A stretch of DNA of 64,000 bases from CAZTTG01 sp964615935 (GTDB lineage Bacteria > Planctomycetota > UBA1135 > GCA-002686595), in assembly GCA_964615935.1 (NCBI GenBank), contig CAZTTG010000010.1, positions 24,408 to 88,407 of the forward strand. Reading direction: 5' to 3'. Below, piece by piece: positions 38,786 to 47,052 of this stretch (positions are counted from its first letter, which is position 1; every line of letters begins with the position of its first letter). A program made the position numbers and the translations under genes. The notes beneath the pieces are model-generated. The model searched no databases. It saw nothing but the letters and a program-made list of their open reading frames with translations, and was not told the origin of the DNA.

Positions 38786-40402
38786 ATGGCCAGCAAACAG
38801 CGCGGCTTCCTCGCCGCATCGATCCTCCTGCTCCCGCTCTGCGCAGCCGCCCAGGAGCGTCCCGGTCCCGGAGATCGGGGCGGGCTCCTGACGCGGGCCG
38901 AGGGTGCCTTCGAGGGCTACACCCTGTTCGCGCCGATCCGCTCGACCACGACCTACCTGGTGGACCTGGAGGGCAAGGCCGTCCACCAGTGGGAGTCGGA
39001 CGCCCCGCCGGGTCAGTCGGTCTACCTGCTCGAGAACGGCAACCTGCTGCGCACCGCCCGGGCGGGCGACAACCCCACCTTCCACGGCGGGGGAGAGGGC
39101 GGCCGCGTGCAGGAGATCGCCTGGGACGGGAGCGTGGTGTGGGACTTCCGCTACTCGAGCGAGTCGCACCTCCAGCACCACGACGTCGAGCCGCTGCCCA
39201 ACGGCAACGTGCTGATGATCGCCTGGGAGCGCAAAACCGCCGCCGAGGCCATCGCCGCCGGCCGCGATCCCGAGCGCCTGCACTCCGACGAGCTCTGGCC
39301 GGACTGCGTGGTCGAGATCGAGCCGCAGCGGCCGAGCGACGGGAAGGTCGTCTGGGAGTGGCACCTCTGGGACCACCTGATCCAGGACTGCGATCCCTCC
39401 AAGGACAACTGGGGGGCGGTCGCCAAGCACCCCGAGCTGGTGGACGTCAACGCCGGCGGGATGCGTGAGCGGCCCTCGCAGCAGGAGGAGTCGGAGGAGC
39501 TGCGGCGGCTGCGGGAGCTGGGCTACATCGGCGGGGACGAGGACGAGGAGGACGAGCCCCAGGCCGGTCCTCCCGGCCGCCTGCCCGGCGGCGGCGGCGC
39601 CGACTGGACCCACGTCAATTCGGTGGCCTACAACGCGGAGCTCGACCAGATCGTCCTGAGCGTCTGCAACCTGAGCGAGATCTGGGTGATCGACCACGGC
39701 ACCACCACCGATGAGGCCGCCGGGCACTCGGGCGGTCGCAGCGGCCGCGGCGGCGATCTCCTCTATCGCTGGGGGAACCCGCAGATGCACCGCGCCGGCA
39801 CCGCCGAGGATCAGCAGCTCTTCGGTCAGCACGACGCGCAGTGGATCCCCGCCGGACGGCCGGGCGCCGGGCACCTGCTGCTCTTCAACAACGGCTCGCG
39901 GCGCGGCGACCGAGCCTGGTCCTCGGTGGACGAGCTGGTGCCGCCGCTGAAGGGGAAGGGGAGCTATGCGCGCGCGCCGGGCGCCGCCTTCGGGCCCGAT
40001 GCCCCGGTCTGGACCTTCTCGGCCGAGGATCGCCCCGAGCTCTTCTCGGAGCGGATCTCGGGAGCCCAGCGCCTGCCCAACGGCAACACCCTGATGTGCT
40101 CGGGCGAGGGGGGACGGCTGGTCGAGGTCACGGCCTCCGGCGAGATCGTGTGGGAGTACGTCAACCCCTTCGGCTCGGCCGAGGCCGGCGGACCGCGCGG
40201 CGGCGGTCCTCCACCGGAGGGGCGCCGGCAGCGCGGCGGCAGGCGACCTCTGGGGCCGCCTCCGGGCGGCCGCTTCGGGGGTCCGCCGCCGGGCCGCGGA
40301 GGCCCAGGCAAAGGCCGCTCCGGCGGCGTGTTCCGGGCGACCCGCTACTCCCCGGACCACCCCGGCCTGAAGGCGCTGCAGGTGAAGGGCGAGGACCGGT
40401 AG
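38786..40402 (+). CDS. Secreted arylsulfotransferase (ASST)-family protein
   Basis: The protein has 538 aa. A signal peptide (GFLAASILLLPLCAAAQ) is followed by a propeller of ASST type, with YLLENGNLLRTA, HHDVEPLPNGNVLMIAWE, HVNSVAYN, GQHDAQWIPAG with LLLFNNG, and RLPNGNTLMCSGEGGRLVEV. Conserved histidines (HHD, HVNS, GQHD) match the active-site positions of arylsulfate sulfotransferases, though many family members have unknown substrates. An acidic insert lies near residue 240, and the C-terminal 70 residues are Gly/Pro/Arg-rich and disordered. It probably acts in the periplasm or outside. The start is ATG 38786. Confidence 0.82.
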   Translation: MASKQRGFLAASILLLPLCAAAQERPGPGDRGGLLTRAEGAFEGYTLFAPIRSTTTYLVDLEGKAVHQWESDAPPGQSVYLLENGNLLRTARAGDNPTFHGGGEGGRVQEIAWDGSVVWDFRYSSESHLQHHDVEPLPNGNVLMIAWERKTAAEAIAAGRDPERLHSDELWPDCVVEIEPQRPSDGKVVWEWHLWDHLIQDCDPSKDNWGAVAKHPELVDVNAGGMRERPSQQEESEELRRLRELGYIGGDEDEEDEPQAGPPGRLPGGGGADWTHVNSVAYNAELDQIVLSVCNLSEIWVIDHGTTTDEAAGHSGGRSGRGGDLLYRWGNPQMHRAGTAEDQQLFGQHDAQWIPAGRPGAGHLLLFNNGSRRGDRAWSSVDELVPPLKGKGSYARAPGAAFGPDAPVWTFSAEDRPELFSERISGAQRLPNGNTLMCSGEGGRLVEVTASGEIVWEYVNPFGSAEAGGPRGGGPPPEGRRQRGGRRPLGPPPGGRFGGPPPGRGGPGKGRSGGVFRATRYSPDHPGLKALQVKGEDR

Positions 40403-40427
40403 CGCGACCCCCGCACCGGCGCCCGTC

Positions 40428-41744
40428 TCAGTAGAAGAGGAAGGGCCACCAGTTCTTCATCGCCCGGCCCTCGTCGTCCAGGCAGCGGTTGTCGAGGCCG
40501 GGCATGTTCTGGCGCCAGTAGACCAGCCAGGGCCCCATGCAGTCGGGGCAGAAGTCGCGCCACCGGCTGAAGCGGTCCTGGTTGAAGTCGGCGGCGAGGT
40601 CCCCGCCGCCGGGTCCGTTGCGCATCCGCCAGCTCTCGATGGTGCTCCGGACCGTGAAGGGGCTGGTCAGGTCGTAGTGGCCGCGAGCGCCCGGAGGGAA
40701 GTGGACGCTGCCGCCGCGCGCGACGTAGGGCTCCACCGTGTGCTCGCGTCCCTTGCCCGCGAGGTGCATGGTGGTGGGCGCGGGGTAGTCCGCCCGGGCC
40801 TCTCCCCCCAGGAAGGCGTAGAGCGTCCGGAAGGGCAGCCCGAAGCGCCGGTCGAGATCGAACTCGGCGTACTCGTCGAAGTACCGGCGAAAGTAGCCGA
40901 TGGAGCCGAAGTTGGCCATCCCCTCCATGGCGTGGGAGAAGTTCTCCATCCCGCAGCCGATCCCCCGGTGGGGATTGAAGAAGGTGATCCGAAAGCTGCG
41001 CCCGCTCCAGGGCATGGTCGGGGAGTGGCCGTTCCCGGCGGGCCCGTGGATCCCCGGGATGGGCCGGCAGTGATCGTCGTAGTACTGCTTGAGCTCGATC
41101 GTCTCCAGCGGCGCCCCCCAGTCGTCGTGGATCTGATAGAACCACAGCTCGTGGATCATCCCCCTGCGGATCAGCTCGTGCAGGTTCAGGTAGGGGCCCG
41201 TCCCGTCCCCCTCCCGGAGGCCGTAGGCCGCGGCGAAGTCATCGCCATAGAAGGCGCCGTAGTCGCAGCCCGAGGGTCTCCTCTCCGAGACATAGGGGCA
41301 GCGCCGGCTGTTGCGCCGCTGGCGCTCCGGTGGAATCGGATCGTCGCGCAGGTCGACGTAGCGCAGGACCTGGTACTCGAGGAAGGCCGGCGCCGACTCG
41401 TCCCGGTACCCGTGGTAGCGGCTGGCCTCCGCCAGCGCGTCGATCATCCCCTCGGTGCGATCGCGGACGCCCACCATGTCGACGTCATTGGCGAAGTTGA
41501 GCACCAGCACCCGGGGCCGCATCTCGCGGATCCGGTCGTGGTTCTGCCAGATCCAGGGATCCGAGTTGGCCGAGCTCCTGCGGTTGGGCCAGACGCTCAG
41601 GTCGCGCTGTTCGCGGTCCCACTCGCAGACCGCGTTCGCCGGTAGCGCGCTCGGCTCCTGCTCCGGCCGAGCGCCGGCTCCCGGTAGGAAGGCGCCCGCG
41701 GCCAGGATCGCGGCCGCGAGCGTCGGATTCGCGCAGGAGGTCAA
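40428..41744 (-). CDS. Exported protein of unknown function
   Basis: The protein has up to 438 aa and begins at a TTG (41744) 3 bases after the stop of the upstream gene, so translation may be coupled; the start is uncertain. A signal peptide (LAAAILAAGAFLPGAGA) leads to a mature region rich in Trp, Tyr and His. Examples are FYQIHDDWGAPLE, MPWSGRSFRITFFNPHRGIGCGMENFSHAMEG and FCPDCMGPWLVYW. The motifs suggest an enzyme-like or metal-binding fold, but I do not recognise it. It converges on the arylsulfotransferase gene with a 25-base gap. Confidence 0.7.
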   Translation of the reverse strand: MTSCANPTLAAAILAAGAFLPGAGARPEQEPSALPANAVCEWDREQRDLSVWPNRRSSANSDPWIWQNHDRIREMRPRVLVLNFANDVDMVGVRDRTEGMIDALAEASRYHGYRDESAPAFLEYQVLRYVDLRDDPIPPERQRRNSRRCPYVSERRPSGCDYGAFYGDDFAAAYGLREGDGTGPYLNLHELIRRGMIHELWFYQIHDDWGAPLETIELKQYYDDHCRPIPGIHGPAGNGHSPTMPWSGRSFRITFFNPHRGIGCGMENFSHAMEGMANFGSIGYFRRYFDEYAEFDLDRRFGLPFRTLYAFLGGEARADYPAPTTMHLAGKGREHTVEPYVARGGSVHFPPGARGHYDLTSPFTVRSTIESWRMRNGPGGGDLAADFNQDRFSRWRDFCPDCMGPWLVYWRQNMPGLDNRCLDDEGRAMKNWWPFLFY

Positions 41745-41747
41745 GGG

Positions 41748-43169
41748 CTACTGGAAGGTGATCTCGATCGCATCGGACACGTCCAGGCCGACGCCCGCCG
41801 GGTCGCGCACGAAGGCCTGGAAGGTGACGATCGATCCCGGGTCTTTATTGAGGAGGAGGCAGCACGAGCTCGGGTCGTTGAGGCGCACCTTCATGCTGCC
41901 GGTGCAGGGCGCGGTTCCGCCGCTGAGCTGCGCCTCGGTCCGCGCCAGGGGCGGCATGCAGCACAGGGTCCCGGTGGCGAAGGGCGCGAAGGCGGCCCGT
42001 CCGTAGAGAGAGCCGAAGAAGACGGCGGGCTTGCCGCTCTCGGCGCCGCTGACGGTCAGGTCGTAGTCGTCGGCGTCCTGCACCGGGCAGTCGCCCATGT
42101 TCGAGGTGGAGATCATGGCCGCGCACCCGCTCGAGCTCAGGCACTGGTCGAAACCGCAGCTCGTGCTCGCGCTGGGGTCGGCGTACCCGCAGTACACCAC
42201 GGGCGGCGTGGCGCAGCCGCTACAGGAACCGGCGGAGGTCACCTGCAGGTAGAAGCTGGCCCACGGATTGGCGGGCCAGCCTCCGAACCAGTAGCAGTTG
42301 CTGCCGGCGCCGGCCCCCATCGGGCAGAGCTTCCAGTTCGGCGGTCCGCCTATGGGAGTGCCGTCGACGTTATCCCACATCAAGTCCTCGGTCCCCAGGC
42401 CCGTGCCGCAGCCGGAGGGGCAGGGGTCGTCGTAGGTGCACGCCCCGTGGGCGCCCACGTTCGGGTCGGCGGCCAGGACCGGGCCGCTGGCGAATCCGTA
42501 GGCGCTGCTGTCCATCTCGTGCTGGAAAGCCCAGTTGAACTGGTCCGAGTCGCCATTCCAGCTCCCATCGCCGTCGGACAGCAGGCAGAAGCCCCCGGCC
42601 GCCGTGTTCGACAGGTCGATCGTCACCGTCCAGCAGGCCACGACTCCACCACCGCTGTTATCGCCCGGGAGGCCGTACCCGGCGAGGTCGACGTAGGCGG
42701 TGGCGCCGTTGTAGTTCGGCGGGACGATCGCCTGCTGCGGCATCCAGCCCACGCAGCCGCCGCCGTTGTGATCCCAGAAGGAGATCTTGATGTCCACGCT
42801 GCCGGTCGGAAAGGGGGTGCAGTAGCTGATCCGGAAGCTGTCGATCCGGTTGTCGTCCTCGGCTACAGCCGGGGCCCCGGGATGGGAGGTGCTCGGAATC
42901 TGGCCCTCGTCGTAGGTGTCCTCGCAGTGCTCCGGCCCGAAGTAGAACGACCCGAAGGCCCAGGAGCAGGTGTTGTCGTAGACGACCGTCGAGGCGCCCG
43001 CTCCGAAGCCGGCTCCCTTGCCGAGCCAGTTGCCGGTGGCCAGGTCCAGGACGCCGGCGTCGCGGATCGGAGACGTGATCGGGTGCATGCGGCTCGGATC
43101 CGCGTTCTGACCGGTAGCGATGCTGCACAGCAGGATCACGCCTGCCGCGCCGAGAGTGATGCGAAGCAT
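41748..43169 (-). CDS. Cysteine-rich secreted protein, paralogue 1
   Basis: The protein has 473 aa with signal peptide MLRITLGAAGVILLCSIATGQ. It contains FRISYCTPFPTGSVDIKISFW, YGLPGDNSGGGVVACWTVTIDL, then VYCGYADPSASTSCGFDQC and a C-terminal beta domain. At least 20 cysteines occur in the mature part, so disulphides are likely. It is closely similar over its full length to the product of 44724-46142. The two genes flank a nitrilase. The role is unknown; the style matches extracellular planctomycete proteins. Confidence 0.8.
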   Translation of the reverse strand: MLRITLGAAGVILLCSIATGQNADPSRMHPITSPIRDAGVLDLATGNWLGKGAGFGAGASTVVYDNTCSWAFGSFYFGPEHCEDTYDEGQIPSTSHPGAPAVAEDDNRIDSFRISYCTPFPTGSVDIKISFWDHNGGGCVGWMPQQAIVPPNYNGATAYVDLAGYGLPGDNSGGGVVACWTVTIDLSNTAAGGFCLLSDGDGSWNGDSDQFNWAFQHEMDSSAYGFASGPVLAADPNVGAHGACTYDDPCPSGCGTGLGTEDLMWDNVDGTPIGGPPNWKLCPMGAGAGSNCYWFGGWPANPWASFYLQVTSAGSCSGCATPPVVYCGYADPSASTSCGFDQCLSSSGCAAMISTSNMGDCPVQDADDYDLTVSGAESGKPAVFFGSLYGRAAFAPFATGTLCCMPPLARTEAQLSGGTAPCTGSMKVRLNDPSSCCLLLNKDPGSIVTFQAFVRDPAGVGLDVSDAIEITFQ

Positions 43170-43672
43170 GGAATCCTCCAGGGGATGCGGGTGGGAAGCG
43201 ACCGACCGGAGGCGCCGAGGCCCCCTCGCAACCCCGCGCGCACAGCCGTCCGGACCGATCTGCGGGCAGTATAGCAGGGGCGCGGCCGGCCTCCAGGCGA
43301 TGGGGGAGGCCGCCAGCCCCCGGGATCCCGATCACGGGGCGAACACCCGGCCAATGGGCATCGGCGGACCGGTCGCTCGCCGCATGCCCGATTCCGGGAA
43401 TCGGCGCCGAATCGCGGCCCGAATCGCCCAAGAGCGATCTCGGGGAGGCCGGACGCGCCGGTGCCGATGCCCATCGGGTCTGGCCGCCTGGCGGCTGACC
43501 ACCGTATCCGATGGTCCGGCCAGCCGCCGGAGTCGCCGCAGCCCGCGGGGCGAGGCTGGCTGACGGGACGGATCGACGCTCTTCCAGAACATGTCGGCAG
43601 TGCCTCCGCTGACGGCGTCTATCATCTCGGCCTGCACCCGATGCCCGGACCGTCGCACCCCCAGAACGGATC
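43170..43672. other. 503-base divergent intergenic region with CGATTC palindrome
   Basis: No coding region with family similarity is visible between the divergent secreted-protein and nitrilase genes. A perfect 8-bp inverted repeat, CCGATTCC-G-GGAATCGG, lies at 43388-43404, followed by two CGAATCG copies within 25 bases. These could be operator half-sites for either gene. Confidence 0.35.
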
Positions 43673-44737
43673 ATGACCGAACGATACTACGCTGCGGCCT
43701 GTCAGACCGACTTCCCCTGCCCCTCGACCCGCGCGGAGATCGGAGATCGGACGCGGCGGATGTGCGAGCTGATCGAGCAGACGATCGTCGGCTACGAGCC
43801 CTTCTTCGACGTGCGCCTCTTCGTCTTTCCCGAGTTCGCCCACGCGGCGCCGATATACGAAACCGTCGAGGAGCTGCGGGAGCACCTGGCCGTCGAGCTC
43901 CCCAACGAGCACACCGATCGCTACGCCGAGCTGGCCCGCAAATGGGGGTGCTACATCCAGACCGGGACCTTCCTGGAGGTGGATCCCGCCTGGCCGCAGG
44001 CGGTCTTCAACACCACGGCCCTCATCGGCCCCAGCGGTCTGCTGGCCCGGTATCGCAAGGTCAATACCTGGCTTCCCTGGGAGCTGCACGCCAGCCCCCA
44101 CGACCTCCCCGGCTACGAGGCGAATCCCTTCCCCGTGGTCGAGACGGAGATCGGGCGGCTGGGGGTGGCCATCTGCTACGACTGGCTCTTCCCGGAGACG
44201 ATCCGCCAGATAGCCTTCAACGGAGCCGAGGTCATCGCCCGGGTCTCGGCCTACATGGATCCCTGGGGAGCCACGCCTCCCATGGACTGGTGGACGATGT
44301 TCAACCGGGTCCGGGCCGCGGAGAACACGGTGTTCGTGGTGGCCGCCAATCAGGGGGCCAGTCTGGAGCACTACCCCCCGTTTAGCTGGCCGGGCGGCAG
44401 CATGGTCGTGGACTATGACGGCCGCGTCCTGGCGCAGGCCGATCCGGGACCGGGCGAGAAGGTGGTCGTGGCCCCCATCGATCTGGCTGCCCTGCGCGCC
44501 GAGCGCGAGCGGCGCGTGGGTCACGACACTCGCTCGCACCTGCGCAGCGAGGTGCACGACTACCTGAGCCGGCAGCACCTGCCCGGCGCCGATCGGGAGG
44601 AGCATCCCCTGACCCAGGAGGGCATCCGGCGGCGGATCAGCGCGGGCCGCCGGAGGATACGAGAGCGGCGCCGCCTCGAGGGCGACGCCGCCGAGGGCCG
44701 GGACCCTGGGCTTCGGGACCGTTCTACTGGAAGGTGA
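43673..44737 (+). CDS. Carbon-nitrogen hydrolase (nitrilase superfamily)
   Basis: The protein has 354 aa. The catalytic triad is visible as Glu in VFPEFAH, Lys in RYRKVNTW and Cys in AICYDWLFPE. Superfamily members hydrolyse amides or nitriles; the substrate cannot be read from sequence. The last 60 residues are Arg-rich and outside the core. The 3' end overlaps the convergent secreted-protein gene by 14 bases. Both flanking genes encode paralogous secreted proteins. Confidence 0.85.
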   Translation: MTERYYAAACQTDFPCPSTRAEIGDRTRRMCELIEQTIVGYEPFFDVRLFVFPEFAHAAPIYETVEELREHLAVELPNEHTDRYAELARKWGCYIQTGTFLEVDPAWPQAVFNTTALIGPSGLLARYRKVNTWLPWELHASPHDLPGYEANPFPVVETEIGRLGVAICYDWLFPETIRQIAFNGAEVIARVSAYMDPWGATPPMDWWTMFNRVRAAENTVFVVAANQGASLEHYPPFSWPGGSMVVDYDGRVLAQADPGPGEKVVVAPIDLAALRAERERRVGHDTRSHLRSEVHDYLSRQHLPGADREEHPLTQEGIRRRISAGRRRIRERRRLEGDAAEGRDPGLRDRSTGR

Positions 44738-46142
44738 TCTCGATCGCGTCGGACACGTCCAGGCCGACGCCCGACGGGTCGCGCACGAAGGCCTGGTAGT
44801 TGACCGTCGATCCCGGAGGGCGGTTGAGGAGGAGACAGCACGAGCTCGGGTCGTTGAGACGCACCTCCATGCCGCCGGTGCAGGCCGCGCCGCCACCGGT
44901 GGACTGGGCCCGGGTCCGCGCCAGGGGCGGCATGCAGCAGAGGGTCCCGGTGGCGAAGGGCGCGAAGGCGGCCCGCCCGTAGAGGGATCCGAAGAAGAGG
45001 CTGGGCCTGCCGCTCTCGGCGCCGGTCACGATGAGGTCGTAGTCGTCCGCGTCCTGCACCGGGCAAGCGTTCATGTCCGAGGTGGAGATCCTCGCCGCGC
45101 ATCCGCTCGAGCTCGAACACTGATCGAAACCGCAACCCGTGCTCGTGCTGGGATCGGCATACCCGCAGTACACCTCGGGCGGCGTGGCACAGCCGCTGCA
45201 GGGGCCTGAGGAGGTCAGTTGCAGGTAGAAGCTGGCATACGGATAGGGCCAGCCTCCGAACCAATAGCAGTGGCTGCCGGAGGGGAGCCCCGTCGGGCAG
45301 AGCGACCCGTTTGGTGGCCCACCGATGGGCGTGCCGTCGACGTTCACCCACATGATGTCCTCGGTCCCCAGGCCCGTGCCGCAGCCGTAGGGGCAGGGGT
45401 TGTCATAGGTGCAGTCCCCGCGGGCGACGGCCCACGGGTAGGCGCCCATGAGCAGGCCGCTAGGCAATCCGAAGGTGCTGTTGTCCATCTCGTGCTGGAA
45501 GGCCCAGTTGAACTGGTCGGAGATGCCATCCCAGCTCCCGTCGCCATCGGACAGCAGGCAGAAGCCTCCGGCCGCCGTGTTCGACAGGTCGATCGTCACC
45601 GTCCAGCAGGCCACGACTCCACCACCGCTGTTATCGCCCGGGAGACCGTATCCAGCTAGATCGATGTAGGTGGTCGCTCCGTTGTAGTTCGGCGGCGCGA
45701 TCGCCCGCTGCGGGACCCAGCCCATGCAGCCTCCGTCGTTGAAGTTCCAGAAGGAGATCTTGAGGTCGACGAGACCGGTCGGAAAGGCGGTGCAGTAGCC
45801 AATCTGGAAGCTGTCGATCCGGTTGTCGTCCTCGGCTCCCGCGGGAGCTCCGGGAAAGGAAGTGCTGGGAATCTGGCCCTCGTCGTAGACGTCCTCGCAG
45901 TGCTCCGTCGCGAAGAAGTGGGTGGGGTGGAGCCACCAGCAGGTGTTGTCGTAGACGGCCGTAGACCTGCCCGCTCCGAGGCGGGCTCCCTTGCCTTGCC
46001 AGTTCCCGGTGGCCAAGTCCAGGATGCCGGCGTCCCGGACCGGAGCCGTGACGGGGTGGATCCGGCTCGAGTCCACGCCTTGGGCCGCGGCGGCTCCCGA
46101 GAGCAGGACGACGCCCATCGCGATGAGACCGATGCAACGCAT
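44724..46142 (-). CDS. Cysteine-rich secreted protein, paralogue 2
   Basis: The protein has 472 aa. ATG 46142 is chosen because AGGAGG lies 7 bases upstream and it starts the signal peptide MRCIGLIAMGVVLLSGAAAAQ. Longer in-frame starts run into the miniature element at 46171 and are secondary. It matches paralogue 1 throughout (DAGILDLATGNWQGKGA, YGLPGDNSGGGVVACWTVTI, LNDPSSCCLLLN, the end VSDAIEITFQ). The miniature element now separates the ribosome binding site from any native promoter, so expression may depend on the element or be lost. Confidence 0.8.
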   Translation of the reverse strand: MRCIGLIAMGVVLLSGAAAAQGVDSSRIHPVTAPVRDAGILDLATGNWQGKGARLGAGRSTAVYDNTCWWLHPTHFFATEHCEDVYDEGQIPSTSFPGAPAGAEDDNRIDSFQIGYCTAFPTGLVDLKISFWNFNDGGCMGWVPQRAIAPPNYNGATTYIDLAGYGLPGDNSGGGVVACWTVTIDLSNTAAGGFCLLSDGDGSWDGISDQFNWAFQHEMDNSTFGLPSGLLMGAYPWAVARGDCTYDNPCPYGCGTGLGTEDIMWVNVDGTPIGGPPNGSLCPTGLPSGSHCYWFGGWPYPYASFYLQLTSSGPCSGCATPPEVYCGYADPSTSTGCGFDQCSSSSGCAARISTSDMNACPVQDADDYDLIVTGAESGRPSLFFGSLYGRAAFAPFATGTLCCMPPLARTRAQSTGGGAACTGGMEVRLNDPSSCCLLLNRPPGSTVNYQAFVRDPSGVGLDVSDAIEITFQ

Positions 46143-46170
46143 GCGCAACCTCCTGAAGCTGGGGGTCATT

Positions 46171-46375
46171 GCAGGGCTCCTGACATAGGTGCGTGGAGTG
46201 GCGGCATTGGCCGAATGCCGTTCATTCACGATGAGGGGGTGCGTCATAAGGTATGCAACGCTTTGACGGGGGCCGCGATCGACACCGACCAGGGAGCGAG
46301 CCCGACACGCCGTTTCCCTGCTGAGCCATGAGCGGATGGTTGCATGAATCGGGGCGCATGTGTCAGGAGCCCTGC
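46171..46375 (-). mobile_element. 205-bp MITE-like element, copy 2, upstream of secreted paralogue 2
   Basis: The element is identical in sequence to the reverse complement of 1781-1985, with the same 15-bp terminal repeats. Target duplication is ATT (3 bp) or CATTG (5 bp, 46167-46171 and 46375-46379). It sits 29 bases before the start codon of paralogue 2, just outside the ribosome binding site. It contains no transposase gene. Internal imperfect palindrome GGCATT-CGGCC-AATGCC is present. Confidence 0.9.
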
Positions 46376-46582
46376 ATTGTGAAGGGGTTTCTGAACCGTA
46401 AATGGGCCCCTTCGGGGCGTCAAAGCAAATGCTATCGGCTAAGCGCTGCGCGCGGGCCGCCCCGGTCTCCCCGGCGATCCTCCGCGCCCCTCTGGCCCGA
46501 GGCGGTCCCGGGGGCGGCCCCGACGCGCGATCCGCGCTACCATGGGTGCGTCCGACGGAGGGCCGCGGACCGGGAGACGCCC

Positions 46583-47035
46583 ATGAAAGTCAGCAAGTAC
46601 ATGACCCCCAAGCTCATCACCGCCAGCCCCGACACGCCGGTGAAGGACGCCTTCCTCATCATGCGCACGCACCGGGTTCGACACCTGCCGGTGGTGGAGG
46701 GGGAGGAGTTGGTGGGGATCATCAGCGACCGCGACCTGCGCCGGCCCAAGTGGGTCGATGCCCTGGACGACTGGACCAGCTACTACCAGATCGACGACGA
46801 GACCTGCGTCCGCGACGTGATGACCACCCAGCCGGAGGTCGTCCGGACCTACGACTCGATCCTGAAGGCGGTGACCCTCTTCCGCGAGCAGCGCTACGGC
46901 GCCCTCCCGGTCCTCGACAAGGAGGGCGCCCTGGTCGGCATCCTCTCCGCCCAGGACCTCCTCCTGCCGCTGGAGGAGTTCCTGAACGAGGCGCGGGCCG
47001 AGCGCAAGAGGAGCAAGCGGAGAAGGTCGTCGTAG
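46583..47035 (+). CDS. Tandem CBS-domain protein
   Basis: The protein has 150 aa with two CBS domains: MTPKLITASPDTPVKDAFLIM to LVGIISDRDLR, and VRDVMTTQPEVVRTYDSI to LVGILSAQDLLL. A basic tail (RAERKRSKRRRSS) follows. Such stand-alone pairs bind adenine nucleotides and act as cytosolic energy sensors. No partner is evident. It converges on the symporter gene with a 17-base gap. Confidence 0.88.
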   Translation: MKVSKYMTPKLITASPDTPVKDAFLIMRTHRVRHLPVVEGEELVGIISDRDLRRPKWVDALDDWTSYYQIDDETCVRDVMTTQPEVVRTYDSILKAVTLFREQRYGALPVLDKEGALVGILSAQDLLLPLEEFLNEARAERKRSKRRRSS

Positions 47036-47052
47036 CCGCGCCCCGGCCGCGA

